This document shows positions 1 to 9,479 of a stretch of DNA of 64,000 nucleotides, one piece after another; position 1 is the first letter of the stretch, and each line of letters begins with the position of its first letter. The notes beneath the pieces are model-generated. The model ran no database searches, had not been told where the DNA came from, and worked only from the letters and a program-made list of their open reading frames with translations. The stretch comes from Symsagittifera roscoffensis (taxonomy: Eukaryota > Xenacoelomorpha > Acoela > Convolutidae). The translations under genes and the position numbers were made by a program. Location: contig NC_087063.1 in the NCBI RefSeq assembly GCF_963678635.1, positions 27,897,649 through 27,961,648 on the forward strand. Direction: 5' to 3'.

Positions 1-1103
1 TAAAATTCAATAAAAATCTGTTAGTGTTACATGATGCAAAAGTCTTTCAACGGCTTTTTTTTACATTGAACTAAAAATTTCAAAATTTCCTTTAATTTTT
101 TAATATCCGAAGGCTTTCGGGGAAAAATGCATAGAAGGATTATTTTTATATCTATATTCCTAATTCACTCTTTTTAGAGCTTTTGCAAACAAATATTCAC
201 GCGAAAGTTCGAAAGCTATTTTAGGAGAACAGGTTTTTGCTAAATAACATTCCCATTTCAGCAATACTGCATCATTGTAAAAATTTTAATAAAAACGGAG
301 TTTTCATGGATTCTATGTAGTTTAAACCGGGAACTTTTTGGCTTTGCAAAGTTCTGCAAAGATAAAACATTTCAAAGCGTTCTTTTAAACGTTATATGAT
401 GTTTTAACACTTACACTTCCACTTACCGCTTCCAGAAGGGTCGTATCTTCTTTGCTTTTGCAGATATAAAGATGCGTAGTTCGAAAAAAAAAACTGTCGA
501 TAGACAAGGTGAGCGGCTGCTGTTTTATAATTTGATTCGCCGAATATTAATGAAACTGTCAGTTATGAACTTGAAGAGCGATTTTGACCTTCATTTAGTC
601 ACTTCTGTGAATCATTAATAATCAATCAGTTCCTTTGGTACGAGATGTAGGAAGTATATGAGACAAGTAGCTACTTAAGGATTTTACATAAAACAATTAC
701 CGAGATCAACAAAAATTGATAATAAATTTTGCGACATTTTGCGAACATTGTCGAATGCAATATCTGGCTAGATTCATGACAAAAGACAAAAAATTTGTAG
801 GGAAAACCACAAAAATTGAAAATTCCTTGCAGAACAAGACCGATGATTTGATTTGCAAATAAAGATTCCATGCATGAATATTGCGAAATTTGCATTTTTA
901 ACGACAGAAATAAATTTGCAAAAAGAGATACATGAAAAATCTAAATAAAGTTGAAACAACGTTTTAACTATGATAGACAAGTGATATAATATTAGCAGAC
1001 CTGCATTTCGCATGCTATAGATGGAGGTTGAAAATTCTACCTATTCGCAAGGCTGGCTTAAGATTATTTCAGGTAAGAAAAAAAAGATTTAAAACTTTCA
1101 GAG
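1..1103. other. AT-rich intergenic DNA, no gene seen
   Basis: Only short frames of biased composition occur on either strand. No splice-bounded exon, RNA gene or repeat shared with the rest of the window was recognised. Confidence 0.5.
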
Positions 1104-1326
1104 TTAGGCAGCAAAACTAGGTTTAATCAACAGTTGAACTAAAGAGCGACAATAGAGCAGTAAAACAACTTCTATTTATATGGTAAACTAACCAAGTGTT
1201 TAGATCTGATCTCGTGATATGACATCGCGTGACATCGTGCGATATCCAATCGTGTTCTTAATTTGAATCGAAAAGTGGGAAGTGACTTCTGTGTAAAGTG
1301 AGAAGTCATTTCTCCGAAACTTAACA
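1104..1326 (-). repeat. 3' LTR of the short copia-type element
   Basis: Matches 3601-3823 over its whole 223 bp with scattered substitutions. On the minus strand it starts TGTTAAGTTTCG, directly after the polypurine tract. Confidence 0.8.
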
Positions 1327-1337
1327 CTCCTTCTTTC
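1327..1337 (-). promoter_or_regulatory. Polypurine tract of the short copia-type element
   Basis: The minus strand reads GAAAGAAGGAG immediately before the TGTTAAG that opens the 3' LTR. This is the expected place and composition for the plus-strand primer. Confidence 0.7.
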
Positions 1338-1899
1338 AATATTAAGTACTGTATAGTTTGTACATTAGTCCGGAGATTCAGTTTTACCGTGTCCCATACG
1401 ATGTTTGTTGACAGCAACTTCAGCTTTTTCCGTCCCAGCTCAAAAACTCTGATTATTTCGCTTGCTCTTCTTACGAACTTCCTTTTTTCTAACGTTTTGA
1501 ACCTATCGTCAAGTCCACACTCTGAAAGTTCTTAACCTCACATATGTTTCTGGACTCATCCTTACCCCGTTCATCTACTGAAATTTCAGTTTTTGCATGG
1601 GTTTTTAATTCATTTTTCAGCTCGACATCTTTGGTTTCATCATGCCGTTTATCACCAAGTTCTCAATTTGCATTATAATAATCTCAATCATCGTCTCCTT
1701 TTTCTCCCTGCAAAAATAGACGTTATTGACTCTGAACCCTAAAGGTTTGTTCTTCACTAAGAAAACACTTAATTTTGCTTTATTTCCAAACAAAGAGAAT
1801 TCCTCGCTCACCTAAAAAACAAAGGGCCTATTTCTTTGCTCAATACTTGACTTTTTTTCCAAAAACATAACTGGTTTCTCTTATAGTAAGTTTCGAGAC

Positions 1900-2700
1900 T
1901 GGCACTAAATTCTCTGAATTCTCTGGTAACGTTTTCTTGGGAGTCTCTCACGGTAAATGTAACTCTTTTTTTTCCTAAGACTCTAGACTCAGTTTTGTTA
2001 GCGTTTACAATAATTTCACAAAATTTCTCGTCCAGCTATATAATTCAACTTTTAACCTTTATCATACTTTAAGTTGCACCTAAATCTATAACTAAGCCAA
2101 CCTCAAGCCTATCAGCTGAGTTGTAAAAGCTGAAATGAGTTTCATTTGCTTCCGCCTTTTTTTGGTTTTCCTTATGTTGTTTTCTACTAAACTCGTCGTA
2201 AAATCTCTAGCTATGTGGCCTAGTTCTAAGCAGCGGAAACAATTCACAGCAGGTCTTCCACTGAATGACTGGTTAGTTTCAACCACTTTTTCAGATCTAT
2301 AATGCTTATATCCTGTCTTATTGCACCTAAAACGCGTTTTTGCTCCAGAAATAAACGAACTTTCAATCTCTTTCTTCTCACTCCTATGATCACTTTCAAA
2401 ATTTTTCAATTTTTCTTAATCTCTCAGTTTCTTATTATCTTTGCTTAACCTCATCTGTGTAAAAAAATCTAGAACACCTTTGCTTGGCCTTCAAAAAAGC
2501 TAGACACAAATGTTTTTCTACTTAAGCCCTCTAAATCAACTAAATTACACTGCAATTCTTTACCTCTAGTGATATAGTCGACTACATCCTCATTAGCTTT
2601 CATTCTAATTGACGTTAAATCTGAAATCAATTGCTGCAGTTTCGCTCAATCAGCGCTCTTAAGCTTTTCACACAAAAATTTCCCAAGCCTTACTTTCGTT
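1900..2700 (-). pseudogene. copia-type gag-protease relic
   Basis: Read on the minus strand, 2690-2450 encodes a gag segment with the pattern LTSIRMKANEDVVDY, typical of the copia gag family, then frameshifts. From 2409 to 2092 a frame holds two CCHC-like knuckles. The second reads CFRCLELGHIARDF with the last Cys replaced by Phe, and the first has also lost ligands. About 10 bp further on, VIDLGAT followed by a stop and SM (around 2066-2093) resembles the DSGATxxM active site of a copia aspartic protease, and a protease-like stretch continues to about 1930. Stops and frameshifts show it is dead. Everything after the protease is missing. Confidence 0.7.
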
Positions 2701-3252
2701 GCCTTTATTGGGTCTCAAAAAGAAAAAGTTTTTTTTTTGTCTAAACCTTTGACCGCCAATCATGCAATTCTTTTTCAACTACAATATGACTTCCTTTTCT
2801 TAAAGATACCCTCTCTGTTCTACAGTAGCCTTATTCCTCCCACTGGCTGCAACATTTTTCTTATCTACTTCTTTATTGATTTTATTCAGTTTAAGATGAC
2901 AAATTCTAGCCTCAAATTGCTCTGCAAAATACAAAAAATTATTCTTTTTTTCCTGAACACTATTTTCTCTAACTTAAAAATTTTTAAACCATTCCGTATT
3001 GTGGGGTATGCAGACCGCTAGTTCACAAATTTCATACTTTGCAAATTACATTAGCAAAAGAGAACTTTTGGAATGTTTGTTTTTTGTGTTTTTGTGGAAC
3101 TGCTATACATTAAATCACTTTCGCGTTCAGATCTTGCAGTTACGGATTAATGTCCCCCTAAGCATGCAAAAAGTATCTAAAAATTTATTAAACATCACAT
3201 CAATTGACTTTTTATCAAATTGAACAGTTTGGCAGTTTCTATCTTTTTCTCA

Positions 3253-3289
3253 CTCTCTCTCTCTCTCTCTCTCTTTCTCTTTCTTTCTA
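3253..3289. repeat. (CT)n simple repeat
   Basis: CT dinucleotide run grading into TTTCT, in the leader of the short copia element between its primer site and gag. It produces spurious Ser/Leu/Phe-rich frames. Confidence 0.9.
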
Positions 3290-3577
3290 ACGTTAGGTCT
3301 ATCTTCTTATTCTCTATCTTTTTCCCTTGTGTGCTTCTTTTAGCTTTTTTTACTCCAAGTTTCACTGTATTCCCTGAATTGTCTCAGTACCCTGTCTCAA
3401 GGACTTGTCTTCTCCTAAATTTGCACTTATGTTTATCTACCACCTCACTATGTTCTTCGTGACTTTCTTGCATGGAGTCTATCTTTCGTGTAATTTTATA
3501 CGTTTCACCAAATCACAGCAAACTCTCTCAAAATTGCTTTTAATTCAGTCAGTTTGGACTTCTGACACGTATTTTTG

Positions 3578-3595
3578 GGAACTGGGCCCGTAACC
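3578..3595 (-). promoter_or_regulatory. Primer binding site, half-tRNA-iMet type
   Basis: The minus strand reads GGTTACGGGCCCAGTTCC a few bases inside the 5' LTR. The core GGTTAYGGGCCCAG is complementary to the anticodon stem-loop of initiator tRNA-Met, the internal primer used by Drosophila copia and relatives. Confidence 0.75.
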
Positions 3596-3600
3596 TTTCA

Positions 3601-3823
3601 TTAGGCAGCAAAACTAGGTTTAATCAACACTTGATTTAGAGAGCGATAAGAGAGTAGTATATCTACTTCTGTTTATATGGAAAAATATCCAAGTGTTGAA
3701 ATCTGATCTCGTGATGTAACATCGCGTGGCATCAGGCTAAATTCAATCGTGTTCTTAACTTCAATCGAAAAGTGGGATATGACTTCTCTATAAGATGAGA
3801 AGTCGTTCCTTCGAAACTTAACA
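3601..3823 (-). repeat. 5' LTR of the short copia-type element
   Basis: A 223-bp partner of 1104-1326. It lies next to the primer site, so on the minus strand it is the upstream LTR. Confidence 0.8.
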
Positions 3824-4414
3824 AACTAAAATTCAAATCGATTCAATTGTATCTAATTTTAAAGCTAAGAAAATTAATTTAAACACATTCTAAATGGATC
3901 TCAATCTAAATTTGTGCCATTTAAAAGCTTCAATTGTTTCATTTCTATCGATATATTTTTCTAAACCTTTCTAAAACTATTTGATTCGTTTCTTAACATT
4001 TCTCTTTATACCCATTATTTTATACAGATTAGGTACAGAGTTCCAGGACTTGATTGAGTCTCAAGTTCCAGATTTTAAAAATATGATTTTACTTGGGTTT
4101 TTGTGCTAATTGTCGGCTTACAAGAAACTATAAAATAACTAAGTGCGAATTGATTGCAGCAAAACTAAATGATCCTAATCAAAATTTACGACTTTTGTTG
4201 CTTTATATTAATCGTGTCAATAATTGTGCCAAATACTTTGATTTTACGAATTAAAATTAAAGTAGTTTCACTTAAATTTAGTGTCTTCCAGAACTGGAAA
4301 CACTAGATTGCAAGTTTGTAAAAGCATCTTCTTGAAAAATTTGTTTGCGGTAGACAACTCTTCTCAAGTGATCGCTGTAACACTTACGACTATTTTTTGA
4401 GAACAAAAAAAAAC
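3824..4414. other. AT-rich intergenic DNA, no gene seen
   Basis: Nothing recognised between the copia LTR and the first hairpin-ended repeat. Confidence 0.5.
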
Positions 4415-4770
4415 GAGACTGCTCGTATCAGGGCAAAGCCGTGAATATCCAAAATGTCTTTATAATCAATGAAAAAATTTCAAAAACTTTTTAGAATTGA
4501 AAGTCATTCCCCAAACGCTATGCAAAGTCCGAAGTGATATAATTCGCTTATAGTTAAGTATTAAATACAATAAAAAGCATGTGTCAATTCAATTTAGAAC
4601 GATTTCTGAAGACGTATTTAATCTCCGCTTATGCGTCAACAGAAAAAAACTGAGCGTTAGTTGTCCTAAATTGGCAGTCCTTAAACCACCTTAGTCGCAA
4701 ATATTTTGTCACTTTTTTTGAAAGTCAGAACAATACTTTAGTTATATGGAAAGATATTTGAGGCTACAAA
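4415..4770 (-). mobile_element. Hairpin-ended repeat family, decayed copy
   Basis: Begins with the family's 3' terminal sequence in reverse (ACTGCTCGTATCAGGGC) and keeps scattered blocks of the body, including the CGCTTATGCGTCAAC segment near 4625. It is much more diverged than the plus-strand copy at 4953, which it faces as an inverted partner. Confidence 0.6.
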
Positions 4771-4952
4771 ACTAGTTTTATAATCCCAAAACAAATCAAG
4801 CAATTTCGCTGTGATCCGGAGAGATTTTAGTGGCTAGCTAAATTCATCCAAATCTGTAGTGGTTATCTAGGCACAAAATCTATCCTATATTTTCTGGATA
4901 AATCGATTCCAAAACAATTTCAGTTCCGAAAGTGCACGCTTTTAACCATTAT

Positions 4953-5480
4953 TGTTCCGACTTTCGATACGAAAGTGACGGAATATTTGTGCTCGGGGTG
5001 GTTTTTTTTCTTCAGACAAATTTCGACTTTTTAACTAGCCATTTTTGACGGAACTTTTTTATATCATTCAAAAAGTATCGTTGTCTTGAGCTCAAATTTG
5101 AAAAAATATTTTTTCTGTGGTCATTTTTGTAAGGTTACGGGGGTTTAAAGATTGCCATTTTGGCCAATTTAGGACAATTTGCGCGCGATATATTCCGCAC
5201 TATTAACGTGTAAGCGGAGAGTTAATCCGTCTTATAAATCGTTCCAAACTGGTTGAAAGAAGCTTATTTGCCATAATTGCGTTGTTACAAGGAGCGAAAT
5301 CTATCCTTTTGTATTTAATATGGCGTGTGGGGAGATGATTTTTATAGAAAAAATTCAAATTTTAGAAAAAAAAATTTATTTTGTTTTATTTCACTTAGTT
5401 TTCTAAAGCTATTACTGCTCCATAAACCTTAAAAGGCAGTCGGACCATTCAGGGCTACGCCCTGATACGAGCAGTCTTGT
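4953..5480 (+). mobile_element. Hairpin-ended repeat family (HINE-like), near-full copy
   Basis: Starts TTGTTCCGACTTTCGATACG (5' stem-loop CTTTCG/CGAAAG) and ends in the 3' hairpin, here GGGC-TAC-GCCC, followed by TGATACGAGCAGTCTTGT. Carries the subterminal inverted pair GTTCCGACT and AGTCGGACC (one mismatch). The same 520-bp unit recurs at 28411, 35741, 36385, 41066, 42189, 42914 and 44144. It has no coding capacity. Confidence 0.8.
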
Positions 5481-6045
5481 ATTGTTTTAAAATTAATTGA
5501 AAATGGCTTTAAATCAATGCGAAAGCGTTTTTTTCAGAGCGTGTATCAACTTTTGGTTTGAAAATTGCTCGATATTTAAGTGTTATTATTTTATTGTTTT
5601 TATGGGATACATTGATTTTGCTTTACCTTACTTTATGATTTAAAACCCATAATTAATAAAATATTGAAATTCAATTTTGTCCAAATGTTTCAAATCCGCC
5701 ATTTTCTAGATGGAGGAGAGGGCGAGGTTTCACGATCGATTCGCTAAAGAAACGCAAAAACTGGCACATGTTTCTGACGAGTAAACTTCAATTTAAGTCC
5801 CTATCTGAGATCGCTACTGTTTATTCAACATGGACCTTGTATCATTTTTAACCCCGGCCTAGCTACAACCTTTCAACCTTAGGCCTTTTATTCCGTGGGG
5901 GAGAGAGATGTCATGCATTTTACCGCAGCCGGTCCCACCCTGAAGAGGCGGATGACACTGGGACCCCTCCAACCATGACTAAAGCGGGTTTCGAACTCTA
6001 CGACTTTTGGCGCTATTTCAAGTCCTCCATTTTTTGAGGGCTCAA
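5481..6045. other. Intergenic DNA with no recognised gene
   Basis: Includes a GC-richer patch (5850-6005). Its minus strand has a tRNA B-box-like string, but no matching A box or cloverleaf, so no RNA gene is called. Confidence 0.4.
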
Positions 6046-6117
6046 CCTAAGGTTTTGCTAAAGGCGCCAATAAATACTAATTTTGAGAAACTCGAGAAAA
6101 TCCTAGATCCACCCCTG
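6046..6117 (-). mobile_element. Fragment of hAT-like MITE family
   Basis: Ends ...GAGAAAATCCTAGATCCACCCCTG, which in reverse is the CAGGGG(T)GGATC(T)AGGATTTTCT terminus shared with the complete MITEs at 44711 and 45352. The other end is lost. Confidence 0.6.
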
Positions 6118-6249
6118 GTTGTACTGAAAGCATTGCAAGCCAAAACATGTTAATGTTATTGTAATCTCTTTAAGACAAAAAGCTCAAGAATCCTGTTTTC
6201 AGACAGTTTAGATATCACGTGAACTTGTTCATTTTGTTCGAGAAAAGGT

Positions 6250-7188
6250 TTACTGAATAGAACAATTCCACCCTTCGTTGGATGCAACTCGGTTTGTCGC
6301 CGATGCCGTTCTCACGTCTCTATTTAAGGTCCCAGGCATCACTCGAGATTCAACTCGGTTTGTCGCCGATGCCTTTCTCACGTCTCTATTTAAGGTCCCA
6401 GGCATCACTCGAGATTCAACTCGGTTTGTCGCCGAAGCCGTTCTCGCGTCTCTATTTAAAGTCTCAGGCATCACTCGAGATTCAACTCGGTTTGTCGCCG
6501 ATGCCGTTCTCGCGTCTCTGCTAGCATGGTTAAACGAGTGATCTGGAGCATATCTTCTCGGCTGTGGCGACGACAACTCCATGGCGAATTCATTCCCCAC
6601 GAACAATGCCCAGCTGACTTCAGTTCGCGTTCCGTGATATCTATTGTCGTAATTGCTCGGTTGTCTACTGGACGTGGTTCTTGTTATGTTTTCACCGTAA
6701 TTGCAAACTCCCAGCCTGCATGCTTCACATCTGGCAGAATCATGGGGGTTTCTTCGATCACGCGCTTGAGAATGTCGGTCGGAATGCTCGTTTCCAGGCG
6801 GTGCCGAATTATACATGACTTTCTTGATGCGTTCGATGGCTTTTGACATCGCTTTGTCCGTGGCTTCTTGGTCAAAAACAGGGCAAGCATCTCTGTTGCA
6901 TCGTTTGCAACCCTGCTTAAACTCTCTCGCAATTATAAGCTCGGCTCTTTTTTCGATTACATTGTATCTATATGTAACTTCAGTCGAACATTGCGTTGAA
7001 TTCCATTCGTTTTTACATGGTCGGCATTCGAACTTTCCATACATGAACCAAATTTTCATTTGTCTTCCTTCTTGGATCTTTTTATCGTTTAGCACGCTCA
7101 AGTATGTTTTTTCTAGAACGAGTTCCGAGCCGTACTTTTCAAAGGAATTCAGCCAGCAAGATAAATTGATTGAGTTTGTTCGATCCAT
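6250..7188 (-). CDS. 3CxxC-type zinc-finger protein with C-terminal tandem repeats
   Basis: Single-exon frame of 312 codons opened by ATG at 7188. Residues 48-165 fit the 3CxxC zinc-binding domain of the receptor-transporter/ZAR1 group: a GKFECRPC segment (Cys55, Cys58), a W soon after, a basic strand, KQGCKRC (Cys94, Cys97), then a helix ending near KVMY. The third pair lies in HDSARCEACRLGVC (Cys154, Cys157, plus Cys162). All expected cysteines are present, so the zinc fold should be intact. In known members the domain helps traffic membrane receptors or binds RNA; the role here is unknown. Residues from about 223 form 3.6 copies of a 22-residue hydrophilic repeat, an odd tail absent from the families I know. 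No signal peptide or membrane segment is visible. No polyadenylation signal was recognised. Confidence 0.75.
   Translation of the reverse strand: MDRTNSINLSCWLNSFEKYGSELVLEKTYLSVLNDKKIQEGRQMKIWFMYGKFECRPCKNEWNSTQCSTEVTYRYNVIEKRAELIIAREFKQGCKRCNRDACPVFDQEATDKAMSKAIERIKKVMYNSAPPGNEHSDRHSQARDRRNPHDSARCEACRLGVCNYGENITRTTSSRQPSNYDNRYHGTRTEVSWALFVGNEFAMELSSPQPRRYAPDHSFNHASRDARTASATNRVESRVMPETLNRDARTASATNRVESRVMPGTLNRDVRKASATNRVESRVMPGTLNRDVRTASATNRVASNEGWNCSIQ
6288..6522 (-). repeat. 66-bp tandem repeat inside the 3CxxC gene
   Basis: Units start at 6288, 6354, 6420 and 6486 (exact 66-bp spacing, last unit partial) and are nearly identical. Because 66 is a multiple of three, the protein frame is kept and a 22-residue repeat results. 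The opposite strand is also open across the array. Confidence 0.95.
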
Positions 7189-7440
7189 TTGGGATAACTT
7201 TTAAGTACTGGGTATGATTGGTTAATAATTAAAAAGTAAAAATTGCACGGTAATAAAAAGTAACGACCTATCTGGGCTGAATGTTCCGACTTCCTATTAG
7301 GTGGTCATTACCAGGCCTAGATGTGCCACGGAATCTGTAACAGAGGCCAAACCCTTTGAAAAATGTGTGATAGCAGATTCCGTGAGCAAAATTTTGTGAC
7401 ATAGAAGCCACTAAAACTGCGGAACCCCGGACAAAATTTT

Positions 7441-8484
7441 CCCGCACTGGAGTTCCATAGATAACAGTCGATTATATTGTCATTTTATAGTAATTATCTA
7501 TAAAATGACAAAAATAGTAGATTACAATCCATCAAAAATGGGTTATAATCCTAGTATTTTTTAAATATCAATGTAATCCATTATAATCTATTATAATACA
7601 TTAAAAATGGATTATAATCATAAAATTTTTCAAATCATTATTATAATCCATTATAATAGATGATAATCGCTTAAAATGTATTTTTTGAGAAGAAATTACG
7701 AACTTTCAATGCATTTTTTTTTCAAAGTTATCTCAATTCCTCCTGTTTCGTGCAGTTGCTAGGTATTACCTTTCATAAATTTTTACTTTTCAAATCAGAT
7801 TTTTTTAATTAAAGTTTGTTCACTTTTTCTATACTACGTTAGCTCCATCGCCTCTTTTAACAATCCCTTCCCCAGTTTACCCTCCCCCACAGTTTACCCC
7901 TCCTCAGTTTACCCCCATCCCTATCTCAGTATAAGACACCTGAACGTTTACTGAACGTGAGCGGGGTAAAAAAATGGGGAGGGGAGGGAGGGTGGAACAA
8001 AAAAGCTGGCAGAGGGGGTTAAAATGGAAAATGGGGGTAAATAGGTGTTGTTCACCTTGAGTTACCCGCCTACCCCGTCTCCGTTCAATAGTAAACGAAC
8101 AGGGGGGATGTAAACGGTAACTTGGGGGTTGATTTGGGGGTAAACTGTAGTAAACATGGGGGTGGGCGTACGGATAAACGTACGAGGAGTGGGGGAGGGG
8201 GTTTGGTCAAATGCGGATGGGGGAATTTGAGTAGGTTAAGATTACGAGTAGGCCGTGAGTACGGCAGAAATATTGCAAGTTCTGCAAAGGATTTCGCGAA
8301 AAAATGTAAAGACTATAATCCGTTATAATCAGTTACAATGGATTTTAAATGGGTTATCATCCATTATAATGGATTTTAATAGATTGCGTTTTTACATAAA
8401 CAATCGATTATAATGACAATATAATCGATTTCGTGGTCTAGCTTTCCATTTAATTGATTATTATCCCAGGAACTCTGATGCGGG
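7441..8484. mobile_element. Foldback MITE-like element with TTATAATC-rich arms
   Basis: The ends CCCGCACTGGAGTTCC (7441) and GGAACTCTGATGCGGG (8484) are inverted. Each is followed inward by several hundred bases of short palindromic TAATCCATTATAATGG-type strings, then a G/C-strand-asymmetric centre (C-rich near 7865-7920, G-rich near 7965-8210) with repeated GTTTACCCC/GGGGTAAAC. No frame of note. No target duplication was found. The superfamily is not identifiable. Confidence 0.6.
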
Positions 8485-9479
8485 TTGCCAATTGTTGCAG
8501 ATTGGGTAACCAGATGTTAAAAATTGCAGATAAAAATCCACAGAATCCAAGTTCTAAACAATTTAGACGGTAAACCAGTCACAACCCAAAAAAAATATGT
8601 ATACATATTCCGTGGTTTTTGCTTATGAACAAAATTTTCGGTGATATTTGTATCAAAAAATTTTCGAAAAAAGATTTGACATGTTTCAAATCATAACGAC
8701 ACATACAGCTGATTAAAAGTAAAAACAATTTTAACCTTATAGGCAGACGCTTCCCCTTTTCACTATAAATGTTCCTTACTATTTAAGTACAACCTAATGA
8801 AAACACGTTCTCGAATGTTTTTGGGGTTTAAGGTTGGATTTACTCAATGTAACAACTTGGCTGCGATCAAGTCTAGACGTTTGACCTTCAAGGTCTGCAG
8901 TAACATACGCTCTGAAAGATGTAAGCATTATCCAAGAGAGTAAAGATTTTACTCGGTTGTCTTCTGAAGCTAACCTTCAGCATGGTAGCAGGTAAATCTT
9001 TGCGTTATCAATTGTGCAAAATGGAAGAAAGTTACAAGAAAAGAAAGACGACAAATCGAGGAAGCAGTTAAAAAATGAAAAAGATGTCAAGGAGAACTCG
9101 AGATGGACAAATGCAACGGGAAAGACGGCAAAAAAAATGAGCAAACAAACGGAAAGGGAAGGAGAGACACCTACATGAGATACAAGTCAGATCAAGTGGA
9201 AGCAGACGACAGGGACAGATCGATCTACGACAACAGCTAAAGTAGAAGAATTTCAAGATATGACAGGGAATGAAGCAGCGAAACAGGAGATAAAAGGATT
9301 GAAGAAAAAGTTAGATGAAATAGGACATGAATCGGAATTAAGCAGAGTTCTAGGAAGACAGAATCAAGGAAAGATGTAAATGTACCAATCGCGAAAGTAA
9401 ATAGTGTCGAAGACTACTACAGGTGGATAAAAACCTAATATGGCAGAGTGTGAATGCACGCAAACTCCGAAAACCATGC
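8485..9479. other. No certain gene; possible 5' part of the long copia relic
   Basis: Purine-rich plus strand from about 9000 could be eroded Lys/Glu-rich gag/leader of the pol relic that follows, but no motif supports that and no LTR was found. Confidence 0.3.

Larger units (their letters stand above)
1104..3823 (-). mobile_element. Short Ty1/copia-type LTR retrotransposon (2.7 kb)
   Basis: Two direct repeats of 223 bp (1104-1326 and 3601-3823) flank a 2.27-kb interior. On the minus strand each repeat begins TGTTAAG. A polypurine tract precedes the downstream LTR, and a primer site resembling the anticodon-loop region of initiator tRNA-Met follows the upstream LTR, as in many animal copia elements. 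The interior holds a decayed gag and the start of a protease but no recognisable integrase or RT. An autonomous copia interior is usually 4-5 kb, so this is internally deleted or non-autonomous. By eye the LTRs are only about 80-85% alike, so the insertion is old. No target duplication was found. Confidence 0.8.

Noticed and set aside
3220-3462. Open frame rich in Ser, Leu and Phe
   Set aside because: Created by the (CT)n repeat in the copia leader; no motif and opposite to the element's coding strand.
5985-6005. tRNA B-box-like GAGTTCGAAACCCGC on the minus strand
   Set aside because: No A box at proper distance and no cloverleaf; not enough for a tRNA or SINE call.
6278-6541. Plus-strand frames with repeated peptides opposite the 3CxxC gene
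   Set aside because: They mirror the 66-bp repeat, which is open in several frames; the minus-strand frame has the real domain.
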